Source: Massilia sp. PAMC28688 (GTDB lineage: Bacteria > Pseudomonadota > Gammaproteobacteria > Burkholderiales > Burkholderiaceae_D). Taken from it: a stretch of DNA of 64,000 nt. The position numbers and the translations under genes were made by a program. The stretch is taken from NCBI RefSeq assembly GCF_019443445.1, contig NZ_CP080378.1, positions 4,650,001 to 4,714,000 of the forward strand, given 5' to 3'. This document shows, piece by piece, positions 1-7,438 of the stretch; position 1 is the first letter of the stretch, and every line of letters starts with the position of its first letter. Under the pieces are notes generated by a model, which did no database searches, was not told the DNA's origin, and saw nothing but the letters and a program-made list of their open reading frames with translations.

Positions 1-242
1 ACGGTGTAGCCTGCGCCCTCAATGGCACGGAGAGCCGCCAGTGGGTCGGCCAGGCCTGTGAAGGTGACGTCGGCGCGATCGGTGGCGAGATTGACTGCGG
101 CCGACTGCACGCCGGGTACCTGATTCAGCGCACGCTCCACGCGGCCAACACACGAAGCACACGTCATCCCGGCGACAGGCAGGCTCAGGCGAGTGCCTGA
201 GGAAATGGGCGAATTTGCGCCTTGTTGAGCAACGGAAGTCAT
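1..242 (-). CDS. copA: Copper-exporting P1B-type ATPase, N-terminal fragment
   Basis: Only the first 80 codons are in the window; the gene runs off the left edge. The product begins MTSVAQQG and carries a heavy-metal-associated domain with the MTCASC copper-binding motif near residue 26, followed by the usual beta-alpha-beta pattern ending in GAGYTV. This is the N-terminal metal-binding domain of CopA-type Cu(I) exporters of the inner membrane. A CueR-type promoter lies just upstream, which supports a copper role. The ATPase core is not visible, so CopA is inferred from the domain plus promoter; another HMA-starting protein cannot be excluded. Confidence 0.8.
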   Translation of the reverse strand, partial: MTSVAQQGANSPISSGTRLSLPVAGMTCASCVGRVERALNQVPGVQSAAVNLATDRADVTFTGLADPLAALRAIEGAGYT

Positions 243-275
243 TGAAATACCCCTTGATTGTCTTTGTTAATAAGA

Positions 276-306
276 AGCTTCAAGCATCCCACGATGGGAA
301 GGTCAA
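276..306 (-). promoter_or_regulatory. CueR-type promoter/operator of copA
   Basis: Read on the minus strand, a TTGACC -35 box (306-301) is followed by a dyad TTCCCA-TCG-TGGGAT and a 19-bp spacer before the -10 region near 281-276. The long spacer with a dyad between -35 and -10 is the hallmark of MerR-family activated promoters, and this version resembles CueR sites upstream of copA. No cueR gene is inside the window. Confidence 0.7.
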
Positions 307-470
307 GGCCCGGCGAGCGATTTTTTTCACGACGGCGAGCATCCGATCGCAGATCCAGACAAGCGTCGTGGCTTGGGCCGTCCAGCCGGCGCCTCCTTCA
401 TGCGCTCTCAAGTATCGCCCTGCTAAAATGCTGGCAATCCGAACAATGTCATTTTTTCCGGGAGCGCCAC

Positions 471-920
471 ATGAACCGCAGTTTTCGAGCCATCTCGTCC
501 TCCGTCCTACTGGCTGTGCCGGCGCTGGCCAGCGCAGCAATGCCAGTCATAGAAGTTTTTAAAAGCGAGTCCTGCGGTTGCTGCGAGGCGTGGACGAAGC
601 ACCTGAAGGAGCATGGTTTCACAGTCAAGATTAACAATGTGGCCAATCCCTCGGACTACCGCCAGAAGTTCGGGATACCGACCGCGATGGGCTCGTGCCA
701 TACGGCAAAGGTCGCGGGATACGCAATAGAAGGGCACGTCCCGGCCAGTGAAATCAAGCGTCTGGTGGCGTCTGGCGTCAAGGCGCGCGGCCTAGCAGTG
801 CCGGCGATGCCCCTTGGTTCGCCCGGCATGGAAGCTGGCCGAAGCGACCCGTACGATGTGTTCCTGGTGCAGCCGGATGGGCGGCCGACCGTGTACAAGC
901 ACTACAGCGGCAAGTCCTGA
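471..920 (+). CDS. DUF411 family periplasmic metal-binding protein
   Basis: A 149-residue protein with a Sec signal peptide (residues 1-23, ending ASA) followed by a DUF411 domain. The motif ESCGCCEAW near residue 35 gives the conserved Cys-Gly-Cys-Cys cluster, and the C-terminus has DVFLVQPDG and HYSGKS. DUF411 proteins are small secreted proteins often found beside copper-resistance genes and are thought to bind copper; the divergent copA fits that. I start at ATG 471, where GGGAG precedes the codon and a signal peptide follows, and not at upstream in-frame codons that would bury the signal. Exact biochemical function is unknown. Confidence 0.85.
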   Translation: MNRSFRAISSSVLLAVPALASAAMPVIEVFKSESCGCCEAWTKHLKEHGFTVKINNVANPSDYRQKFGIPTAMGSCHTAKVAGYAIEGHVPASEIKRLVASGVKARGLAVPAMPLGSPGMEAGRSDPYDVFLVQPDGRPTVYKHYSGKS

Positions 921-1100
921 TCTCCAGGGCCGTCCAGCTGGAAACGGGCGCGAGGGTGGCGAGAGCCTTCATGCCCGGCCTGTTCCGGGACCGAGCATCG
1001 GTTTGGGCGAAGCGGTCCGCAGGGATTCCACTGGCTCTAGGCGCGTAGGATTAGACGCGTTGCGGTCGCTGCCGCGTAGCCGCCGGATAATTGATTTGAC

Positions 1101-1193
1101 TTGAAACGTTTTCGACATAAAGCGATACAGAGTTGGGCTTTTGCGTTACGATACGCGCTCAAACTGAATCACGTCATGGAAAAAACGTTTCAA
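1101..1193 (+). promoter_or_regulatory. Candidate ietA promoter with paired 12-bp inverted repeats
   Basis: A 12-bp sequence TTGAAACGTTTT (1101-1112) recurs inverted as AAAACGTTTCAA (1182-1193), and each half contains the palindrome AAACGTTT. The first copy overlaps a possible -35 (TTGAAA, 1101-1106) with GATACA (1124-1129) 17 bp downstream. The second copy ends on the first base of the ietA start codon. This suggests a repressor or autoregulatory site; the regulator is unknown. Confidence 0.5.
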
Positions 1194-2353
1194 TGCCGTT
1201 CCCTCACCTATCCGAAGTTCTGAAAATTCTCGACGGGGCGTTGAAAGCCAACGCCACCATGTCGACCAATTACGCTGGTTTGTTAGCTGACAAACTGGAA
1301 CAAGAGGGCGAGCGTGAAACGGCCGGGCGCATTCGCGAGCGCCTGGCACGCGCGCCCGTCGCGGTGGCCCACACCCAGGATGCGTCGCGCATTTCCGCGG
1401 GCTTGCCCGTCGATCAGGAAAGCCGCCTCGATACCGTCGACATCAGCGCCCCCGTCCAGGGCGCGGTGACTCTCTATCTTCCCGGGGGAACCGAGAACCG
1501 GATAAACGAGTTCCTGCAGTCGGTCCGGCACTATGACCGTTTGCGTGCCGCCAAAGCCGCGCTTCCGCTGCGCTTGCTGTTGTATGGCTTGCCAGGCACT
1601 GGCAAAACCCAGACGGCGCGCTGGATCGCGGGCGAGCTGGGCCTCCCATTGCTCACCGTGCGCTGCGATACGTTGATCAGCAGTCTGCTCGGCCAGACCA
1701 GCAAGAATCTGCGGCGCGTCTTCGACTACGTGGAACAGCGGCCATGCGTCCTGTTTCTTGACGAATTCGACGCTCTGGCGTCGGCCCGTGGCAACGAGCG
1801 CGATGTTGGAGAGCTGCAGCGGGTCGTAATCGCCCTGCTGCAAAACATTGATGCGCTATCCGAAAACACCATCATGCTGGCGGCGTCGAACCACGAACGC
1901 CTGCTCGACCCGGCGGTCTGGCGTCGCTTTCCCTTCCAGCTCCCCTTGCCGTTGCCCGATGTCGAGCTGCGCTCGTCCATGTGGAAGGCGATGCTCGGCG
2001 CCTTTGCTCCTGAAAACCTAGACCTAACCGCCGTGAGCGCCAAGGCGGACGGGGCATCGGGGGCATTAATTGAATTGGTGGCGATGGACACCAAGCGGCA
2101 CGCGATCATGGCAGGGCAGCCCCATGTTGACGAGGGCCAGCTGTTTCGCAGGCTTTCGCTGGCCATGGCCTTGAGCCAGGGTGAAACGCTGGCATCGCTG
2201 CGTGACGAAATTTGCTGGCTACGCCAGTGGGACGCAAAAATATTCTCGATCAGGGAACTGGCTCGGTTATATTGTGTTTCGACTAGGCAAATAAACCATC
2301 ATCTCGTCCAAGGCAAAAATGGCAACGCAGGCAAATCGTCCCGCAAGAAGTAG
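1193..2353 (+). CDS. ietA: AAA+ ATPase of an IetAS-type defence pair
   Basis: A 386-residue AAA+ ATPase. Walker A GLPGTGKT is at residues 132-139 and Walker B VLFLDEFD has Asp190-Glu191; ASNHERLLDPAVWRRF afterwards fits sensor-1 and the arginine-finger region. The C-terminal 40 residues look like a small helix-turn-helix (IRELARLYCVSTRQI) and a basic tail. It overlaps the next gene, a subtilisin-like protease, by 35 bp. An ATPase followed by an S8 protease is the IetAS arrangement, first described on Agrobacterium Ti plasmids and later reported as anti-phage. I start at ATG 1193, since the upstream in-frame start at 1133 lies in the promoter region. The symbol rests on architecture, not on a search. 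Confidence 0.75.
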   Translation: MPFPHLSEVLKILDGALKANATMSTNYAGLLADKLEQEGERETAGRIRERLARAPVAVAHTQDASRISAGLPVDQESRLDTVDISAPVQGAVTLYLPGGTENRINEFLQSVRHYDRLRAAKAALPLRLLLYGLPGTGKTQTARWIAGELGLPLLTVRCDTLISSLLGQTSKNLRRVFDYVEQRPCVLFLDEFDALASARGNERDVGELQRVVIALLQNIDALSENTIMLAASNHERLLDPAVWRRFPFQLPLPLPDVELRSSMWKAMLGAFAPENLDLTAVSAKADGASGALIELVAMDTKRHAIMAGQPHVDEGQLFRRLSLAMALSQGETLASLRDEICWLRQWDAKIFSIRELARLYCVSTRQINHHLVQGKNGNAGKSSRKK

Positions 2354-4643
2354 CGCCAAGACCAGTAATCCGATCGCCCACGTCGCCTACCAGTCGCGCG
2401 ACCTGTTCGGCGTGGTCACCCAGGGGGGCGGGGGCAAGGAGCTCGTCACCGTCACCGACGAGCTGCGCGGGATATTGCAGCGCTCCATGGGCGCCGCCGG
2501 CGCCGAGATCTTGGCGGAGGCGACAGCGCCGGATGTTCCGGGTGTGATGGTTATCCGCATGCGCGATATCGCAGTGGCGAAGTCGCATCGGCCGATGACG
2601 CTGATCTCCGAGGCGGGCATGCCGCCTGCGGGGCATGGCGAAATCAATGAAATGCTGGTTGCGGTCAATCCAGTGAGCCTCGCTCAGCTCAAGGAAGTGA
2701 TCGGCAAGCGTACCACCAAAGCCATCCGTGCCAATCTGTCGGCGGTGGACGGTTTCGACGCTTGGAACGCTGAGCGCCGCTTGCCCAGATCCCTGCGCGG
2801 CTTGTCGTTTCCAGAAGTGCTGCTAAGCCTGCAGCGCATGCAGCGGCGGCTGATGATCAAGGTTTTCTCGCATCAAGCAGCTGCAACCACCCAGCTGGTC
2901 GTGGAGCGCCTCCTTCAACTCCTGCGCGGCTACCAACTCGTCTTTACGTCAATCGACCAGCGCGTCGGGCCGCCATTATTTATCGTCGAGATAAACGACG
3001 CCTTCACACAAGAGGCCCTCGGCGCAATTTTGCAGTACCAGGGCATTCGCTATGTGCGGCCTGAGCCGCGCGTATTGCCTGCGGCGGCGGGCATGCCGGC
3101 CCCCGCGGCAGCGCCGCAGTTCACCGCGGCGCCACCGCCGGCAGGTCTTCCGACGGTGGCCGTGTTCGACTCGGGCGTCGATCCCGATGGCGCCGCGCTT
3201 GGTCCTTGGGTGATTAGCCGCGACATCTACGTCCTTCCGCCCGACACCGACTACGTGCATGGGACCGCCGTGGCATCCCTGATTGTCGACAGCTCCGGCA
3301 TGAACGGATCGCACCCGTACTTCCCCCAGGCTGCCTGCCGTATTCATGACGTCTGCGCCCTCGAGGCGAATGGCGCACCCGAGTCGGATCTGATTTTGCG
3401 TCTGCGCGAAGCGCTGGTGAAGCATCCGGGCATCAAGGTCTGGAACCTGTCGCTCGGCGGCATCGAAGTCGGCGACGACGAGTTTAGCGATTTCGGCCGG
3501 GAGCTGGATGCCTTGAGCGATGCGTTCGGCGTGCTGTTCGTGGTCGCTGCGGGCAATTACACGCTGCAGCCGCGGCGCGGCTGGCCGGCTGGCTCGGGGG
3601 TGCTCGCGGACCGCATCACCAGTCCTGCCGATTCGGTACGCGCCCTGACGATTGGCGCGGTTACGCACCGGGGCAACGCGACAAGTCTGGTTCAGGCCGA
3701 TGAACCTGCACCATATTCCCGGCGTGGCCCGGGGCCTGTGTTTACCCCCAAGCCGGACATCGTGCATGTGGGTGGCAATGCGGACATGCATATGAATGCA
3801 TCCGGCGTCGGCGTCCATGTGCTCGCTCCCGGGGTCAACTTCACGGTTGGTTGCGGCACAAGCTATGCGGCGCCAATCGCCGCCGCGATGGCTGCCCGCA
3901 CGTGGCAAAGCCTCGCGCTGCCAGGCAGGCCCTACGATGTCGCGGTGTCGCCGACCATGGTCAAGGCGCTGATGGTGCATAGCGCGCAGCTCAATTCGCC
4001 CGAGCGCGCGATTGCCGAACGCCGCTACTTTGGGGCCGGAATGCCGGGCGACCCCGATATCGTGCTCTACGATTCCGATTCCAGTTTCACGATGCTCTTC
4101 GAACTCGACATCATCGACACCATGAAATGGCGCAAGGCTCCGTACCCGATCCCGCCGTCGTTGATGAAGAACGGAAAATTGCGCGCGGAAGTCATCATCA
4201 CTGTGGCCTATGCGCCGCCGCTTGACCCGGCGGCGGGCGCCGAATATGTCAGGTTCAATGTCGATGTCGGTTTCGGAACCTTTACTCCCAATCCCGGCGG
4301 TGAGGCGCGCTTTCACAGCTGCGTGCCTTTCGAAGGGGAACGGGGTACAACTGGCCTCGAAGCAGCCCAGGTGGAACACGGCGGGAAATGGTCGCCGGTC
4401 AAAATCTACCGGCGCAGCTTTACAAATGGTGTTGCCGGCGACACGTGGGGGCTGCAGGCGACCTTACTTCGCCGGGCCGTGGAACCGCACCTCGCCCAGC
4501 CCCTCCGGGTCGTCATTGCGGTCACGCTGCGTTCATTGGACGGCAATCCGGACGTGTACGGAGAAGGCAGGACGCTGCTTGCTGCGAGCAACTGGATCAA
4601 CCAGGATCTGTCGTTGCGCGTCGACGTACCCGTGCGGGCCTGA
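2319..4643 (+). CDS. ietS: Subtilisin-like (S8) serine protease of the IetAS-type pair
   Basis: A 774-residue protein with no signal peptide, so probably cytoplasmic. The N-terminal ~270 residues are a non-catalytic region; then comes a subtilase domain with all three catalytic residues: Asp284 in VAVFDSGVDPDG, His314 in VHGTAVASLI and Ser515 in GCGTSYAAPIAAAMA. A ~180-residue C-terminal beta-rich region follows. The large size and partner AAA+ ATPase match IetS. Family knowledge: the protease acts with the ATPase in phage defence, by an unknown target. The reading frame starts inside the end of ietA, suggesting translational coupling. Confidence 0.8.
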   Translation: MATQANRPARSSAKTSNPIAHVAYQSRDLFGVVTQGGGGKELVTVTDELRGILQRSMGAAGAEILAEATAPDVPGVMVIRMRDIAVAKSHRPMTLISEAGMPPAGHGEINEMLVAVNPVSLAQLKEVIGKRTTKAIRANLSAVDGFDAWNAERRLPRSLRGLSFPEVLLSLQRMQRRLMIKVFSHQAAATTQLVVERLLQLLRGYQLVFTSIDQRVGPPLFIVEINDAFTQEALGAILQYQGIRYVRPEPRVLPAAAGMPAPAAAPQFTAAPPPAGLPTVAVFDSGVDPDGAALGPWVISRDIYVLPPDTDYVHGTAVASLIVDSSGMNGSHPYFPQAACRIHDVCALEANGAPESDLILRLREALVKHPGIKVWNLSLGGIEVGDDEFSDFGRELDALSDAFGVLFVVAAGNYTLQPRRGWPAGSGVLADRITSPADSVRALTIGAVTHRGNATSLVQADEPAPYSRRGPGPVFTPKPDIVHVGGNADMHMNASGVGVHVLAPGVNFTVGCGTSYAAPIAAAMAARTWQSLALPGRPYDVAVSPTMVKALMVHSAQLNSPERAIAERRYFGAGMPGDPDIVLYDSDSSFTMLFELDIIDTMKWRKAPYPIPPSLMKNGKLRAEVIITVAYAPPLDPAAGAEYVRFNVDVGFGTFTPNPGGEARFHSCVPFEGERGTTGLEAAQVEHGGKWSPVKIYRRSFTNGVAGDTWGLQATLLRRAVEPHLAQPLRVVIAVTLRSLDGNPDVYGEGRTLLAASNWINQDLSLRVDVPVRA

Positions 4644-4822
4644 CAATCGGACCCAATGAATCAGTCTTGACGCGGGAGAGTCCCCACAATTAGTTGGGGG
4701 AACGGTGGTTGGCACACTCGCGTACGCCCCCATCGTTTTGCGCATAACTGTAATCCACAGAGCCCCTGGCACTTGCGGTTCAGTTCCTGCGAAGGTCGTT
4801 CACTTTCAGAAAAGGATATAAG

Positions 4823-5674
4823 TTGGGACAGGCAAAATCAAAACAGCGGGCTGCGTTCTCGCCGGCGCAAATACACTGTTGGGAGGAAACCGACTGTGTC
4901 AACTTTGCAGTGGCGCTAGCCAGGATGACCGGGTGGCTGCTGCACGTGGACTGGTGGTCGACGTCGACCCAACACAGGGAAGACATACCTATTGAGGAAT
5001 TGCGACCGCTGCGAGTTTATGTCGCCGACAATCACGACAGGGTATTCGATGTGCGTGGCATCAAGACAATAATGGAATTTAATGAAAGCGTGATCCGCAG
5101 GAAGGCGCAACAGGCGTATCCGGGCAACGGCTGCGTTTATACCCGCTATTACGCCGAGGACCGTCTTGCATCACTTCCCTTGCGCGTACAGCCAGATCCG
5201 CTCTTGATTTCCTTGGCTGCGGACGCGGTTCGGGGCAATGTGCTGTACCTCGCAGCCATACCTGCGAGAATGATGCCGTGCATTCCAGCGCACCAGGCAG
5301 CGCGCTACTCGTATGGGGCTTGTGCGGCATTTGCCGAGGCGATGCGCGAGGTTTATGGACTTCGCGCAACGGCGCTGCTTGCAACTCGCTTTTCGCCCAT
5401 GTTCGAAGGGACTAAGCGGGGAAAGAGCGGATATTTCCACAGCGTGGTCCTCCATGATGACGGGACCGCCGAAGACGCCTGGGGTAGGGGGACTCTCGAA
5501 TCGATAGCCGCGCGCTTCGGTGCCGTTGAATTTGAGGTAAGCGTTGAAGAGCACCTTGCCGTCCTCGAAAGATTTCGACAGACGTCGAGTGAAGCTTATG
5601 GAAATGCATTCAACGATGCAGTTCGCCTGATTCGAAGCATGACCGAGACCAGTGGGGCGGGGGAGGGAACATAG
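4823..5674 (+). CDS. Unrecognised protein with tandem Cys-His-Asp (papain/transglutaminase-like) domains
   Basis: I do not recognise this 283-residue protein. It starts at TTG 4823 with an AAAGGA ribosome site 7 nt upstream and begins MGQAKSKQR. Two stretches align without gaps: Cys25-x-x-Phe-Ala ... Arg64 ... Asp76-x-x-Gly79 and Cys167-x-x-Phe-Ala ... His206 ... Asp218-x-x-Gly221. In both, Cys to the His position is 39 residues and from there to Asp is 12. The second copy therefore has a complete Cys-His-Asp triad of papain/transglutaminase-like type, while the first has Arg in place of His and may be inactive. It lies 180 bp after ietS and 1 nt before a GNAT gene. The enzymatic role is inferred from the motif pattern only. 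Confidence 0.7.
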   Translation: MGQAKSKQRAAFSPAQIHCWEETDCVNFAVALARMTGWLLHVDWWSTSTQHREDIPIEELRPLRVYVADNHDRVFDVRGIKTIMEFNESVIRRKAQQAYPGNGCVYTRYYAEDRLASLPLRVQPDPLLISLAADAVRGNVLYLAAIPARMMPCIPAHQAARYSYGACAAFAEAMREVYGLRATALLATRFSPMFEGTKRGKSGYFHSVVLHDDGTAEDAWGRGTLESIAARFGAVEFEVSVEEHLAVLERFRQTSSEAYGNAFNDAVRLIRSMTETSGAGEGT

Positions 5675-5675
5675 G

Positions 5676-6149
5676 ATGGTAGACCCACACGACGCTTTAG
5701 TGAGTTATCAGCAGGCTTTCAAAAACGGGATAATTTCTCCCACTCCCGGCGCACTTCACCGGGACCTCGTGGTGTTGATGGACGATGCGAACGGCATGCG
5801 ACGAATCACTTATGCCATCGTTGAAGCGGGCGTGGTCAAGGCAACCGTGGTTTATTTGGCGTTGGAACCACTAGAAGGCAAGCCATGCTTTCAAGCCGGA
5901 TATGCCGTAGCGCTGCCGTTCAGGGGCAAGGGGCTCGCAACATCCATCCTGTCCAAAAGTATTGAAGAAATGCAGCACGGGTTCAAACGGCATATGAAGA
6001 AATTCTATATCGAGGCAGTCGTAAATGTCGACAATGAGGCCTCCAAGCGCGTTGCGGAGCGAGCATTTCCAGAGCTCCCGAGCGAGATCGTCGATTCATA
6101 TTCCGGCGAGCGTGCCCTGCGGTTCTTGAGACTAGTCATCAATGAGTAG
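5676..6149 (+). CDS. GNAT family N-acetyltransferase
   Basis: A 157-residue protein with the acetyl-CoA pyrophosphate-binding motif LPFRGKGLATSIL (R/Q-x-x-G-x-G/A type) near residue 80 and the following NVDNEASKRVAERAF, which is the usual GNAT motif B region. Substrate unknown. ATG 5676 lies one base after the stop of the preceding gene, with GGGGGAGGGAA immediately upstream, so the two are almost certainly co-transcribed and translationally coupled. An in-frame start at 5652 would overlap the upstream gene and lacks a ribosome site. It could modify the product or target of its neighbour, but that is speculation. Confidence 0.75.
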   Translation: MVDPHDALVSYQQAFKNGIISPTPGALHRDLVVLMDDANGMRRITYAIVEAGVVKATVVYLALEPLEGKPCFQAGYAVALPFRGKGLATSILSKSIEEMQHGFKRHMKKFYIEAVVNVDNEASKRVAERAFPELPSEIVDSYSGERALRFLRLVINE

Positions 6150-6181
6150 TTCACTTCATTCACCAATATTACGGAGCGAGC

Positions 6182-6373
6182 ATGTCGCAGAAGATTGTTT
6201 GTCCAGAGTGCCATGCGGCTCTTGTGGTGACTGATTTTTCCGGCGGGACTCCTGGTGGCAAAGAGAAGGAACAGGGCCACTGTCCAAACTGCTCGGCGCT
6301 CGTAGTAGAACGCGTGACTTCCGGCCTGATCTCTGTTCGGCTCGCTGAATCCGGACCAGCGCCGGAGCGCTGA
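6182..6373 (+). CDS. Small zinc-ribbon protein
   Basis: A 63-residue protein with two knuckles, CPECH (residues 7-10) and CPNCS (residues 35-38), the classical Cys4 zinc ribbon. ATG 6182 follows ACGGAGCGAG. It is the third gene after the Cys-His-Asp protein and GNAT in the same direction, 32 bp downstream, so it probably belongs to that operon. Function unknown. Its stop codon abuts the remnant of a recombinase gene interrupted by the large transposon. Confidence 0.7.
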   Translation: MSQKIVCPECHAALVVTDFSGGTPGGKEKEQGHCPNCSALVVERVTSGLISVRLAESGPAPER

Positions 6374-6429
6374 AGATCCAGGCGGTTTTGGCAAAAGTAG
6401 AAGCTCGCCGGACGCTTTGCACAATAGAG
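6374..6429 (-). pseudogene. Tyrosine recombinase remnant, left piece (split by transposon)
   Basis: Read on the minus strand and joined to the piece at 42433-42572 (counting the 8-bp direct repeat once), this DNA aligns with the recombinase gene at 45257-46507 around 45460-45620. Shared blocks include GCTTTG next to the junction with identical spacing to the following CCGG/CCGT block. The frame is broken, so it is a relic. The alignment was made by eye. Confidence 0.55.
6422..6429. repeat. Left 8-bp target-site duplication (CAATAGAG)
   Basis: CAATAGAG sits directly outside the left inverted repeat and recurs at 42433-42440 directly outside the right one. Removing the element and one copy restores a gap-free alignment of the flanks with an intact recombinase gene, which supports a real target duplication. 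Eight bases is longer than the 5 bp usual for Tn3-family elements. Confidence 0.75.
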
Positions 6430-6461
6430 AGGGTCGGCCGGGATTCGTGTAAAAATACCCA
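6430..6461 (+). repeat. Left terminal inverted repeat (32 bp)
   Basis: Begins AGGGTCGGCCGGG reading inward and is perfectly complementary to 42401-42432; after 32 bp the two ends diverge. It is 23 bp from the stop of the tnpA remnant. Confidence 0.85.
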
Positions 6462-6483
6462 GTTTAAGCTGTAAGTATCTGTT

Positions 6484-6792
6484 TTATTGAAGAATCTTGG
6501 TTTTGTAGTTCATTGGCGGCAGCTTTCTCTCCAAGTCTAAGGTGTAATCGCCGTACCGATTAATGTGTTCCGTTCTATAGGGCGCAAGGCCGGCAAGGAT
6601 CTCTTCATCGATCGGCAACCCCTCCCCCTGCATTTCCTTCAATACACCCGTCATCGCCTCAACATTGTGCAGAATGGCCAGGTTGGCCACCAACTGATTG
6701 TATTTCACAACCTTGCGCTGCTCGTGCCGCACGTTTTCGGCGATGATGCCCTGGTTGCCGAAAAACAGCCACTTGATGAACTGGTTGAATTC
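6484..6792 (-). pseudogene. tnpA: Tn3-family transposase TnpA, C-terminal fragment
   Basis: The last 102 codons of a DDE transposase of the Tn3 family: EFNQFIKWLFFGNQGIIAEN, then RHEQRKVVKYNQLVAN, HNVEAMTGV and APYRTEHINRYGDYTL are the typical C-terminal signatures. A full TnpA has about 1000 residues, so the catalytic part is lost. The homology starts exactly after the TAG stop of the cadR gene (6795-6793), showing a clean junction where cargo replaced the 5' part of tnpA. Not expected to be functional. Confidence 0.9.
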
Positions 6793-7248
6793 CTAATGGC
6801 AACCGCCCGTATGCGATCCTAAATTAATTGCGTCCGCGCTTTCACCCTGAGCAAGTCCCTGCAAAATCCCGCAGTCACGTACCGATTGACTCGCACTGCA
6901 CTGCCTGCGGAGTTCTTTCAGTTGTCCCTGCAGCGCCTTTAGTTCCTTAATGCGGCGCGCGACATGCCCGATGTGCCGATCGAGCAAGTCGTTAACGCCG
7001 GCACAGTCCTCGTTTGGTCCGTCGCGAAAATCGAGCAGCGCGCGCACTTCTTCCAGCGTCATGTCCAGAGACCTGCAATGACGGATAAATTGCAGGCGCT
7101 CAACATGGGTGGCATCGTAGAGCCGATAGTTGCCTGAAGTACGCGAAGGACTGGGAAGCAATTTTTGCTTCTCGTAAAAACGGATTGTCTCCACCGACGA
7201 GCCGGTGTGGCTTGCCAATTCACCGATTTTCATATGTGCAAGCGCCAT
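6793..7248 (-). CDS. cadR: MerR-family Cd/Pb-responsive regulator
   Basis: A 151-residue MerR-family regulator. The N-terminal winged helix MKIGELASHTG...ETIRFYEK is followed by the dimerisation helix. Metal-site cysteines fit CadR/PbrR: Cys in NEDCAGVN, Cys in LRRQCSA and Cys in VRDCGIL, plus a His-containing tail (SHTGGCH). It is divergent from the cadA ATPase gene, the usual CadR arrangement, and would activate cadA by twisting the long-spacer promoter. ATG 7248 has GGATC upstream; many relatives begin at the internal MKIGELA (ATG 7233). Its stop codon abuts the transposase fragment. Confidence 0.85.
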   Translation of the reverse strand: MALAHMKIGELASHTGSSVETIRFYEKQKLLPSPSRTSGNYRLYDATHVERLQFIRHCRSLDMTLEEVRALLDFRDGPNEDCAGVNDLLDRHIGHVARRIKELKALQGQLKELRRQCSASQSVRDCGILQGLAQGESADAINLGSHTGGCH

Positions 7249-7288
7249 GATTTATTGATCCCGAGTACCATACCTGTGAAACAACTTT

Positions 7289-7310
7289 ACTCTGTAATAG
7301 CTACAGGGTT
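7289..7310 (-). promoter_or_regulatory. CadR/PbrR-type operator before cadR
   Basis: On the minus strand AACCCTGTAGC-TATTACAGAG forms the ACCCTGTAG/CTACAGGGT-like dyad of CadR/PbrR sites, 41 bp upstream of cadR. It may govern autoregulation of cadR. The -10 and -35 elements around it are weak. Confidence 0.5.
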
Positions 7311-7364
7311 GCCGGTTGATAGTGTAACGCTGTTTTGGCGTTGGCGCCGGTGGAAAATTAATGC

Positions 7365-7396
7365 TTGACCCTGTACCTGCTACAGGCTGTCCAATA
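7365..7396 (+). promoter_or_regulatory. MerR-type cadA promoter
   Basis: TTGACC (-35, 7365-7370), a dyad CCTGTA-CCTGC-TACAGG and a -10 CCAATA (7391-7396) separated by 20 bp. The over-long spacer with internal dyad is the CadR/PbrR promoter type. It points to cadA, 42 bp downstream. Confidence 0.7.
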
Positions 7397-7438
7397 GCGT
7401 TTGTACTGTCGAAACTTTGAAGCTGTCTAGGATAAATC

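Noticed and set aside
2976..4379. Long open frame of 467 codons on the minus strand
   Set aside because: It lies fully inside ietS, has no motifs and is Arg/His-rich, the usual antisense shadow in high-GC DNA.
6422..6430. A 5-bp Tn3-type target duplication
   Set aside because: No 5-bp choice is identical and adjacent to both repeats; only the 8-bp CAATAGAG fits both sides and the reconstructed target.
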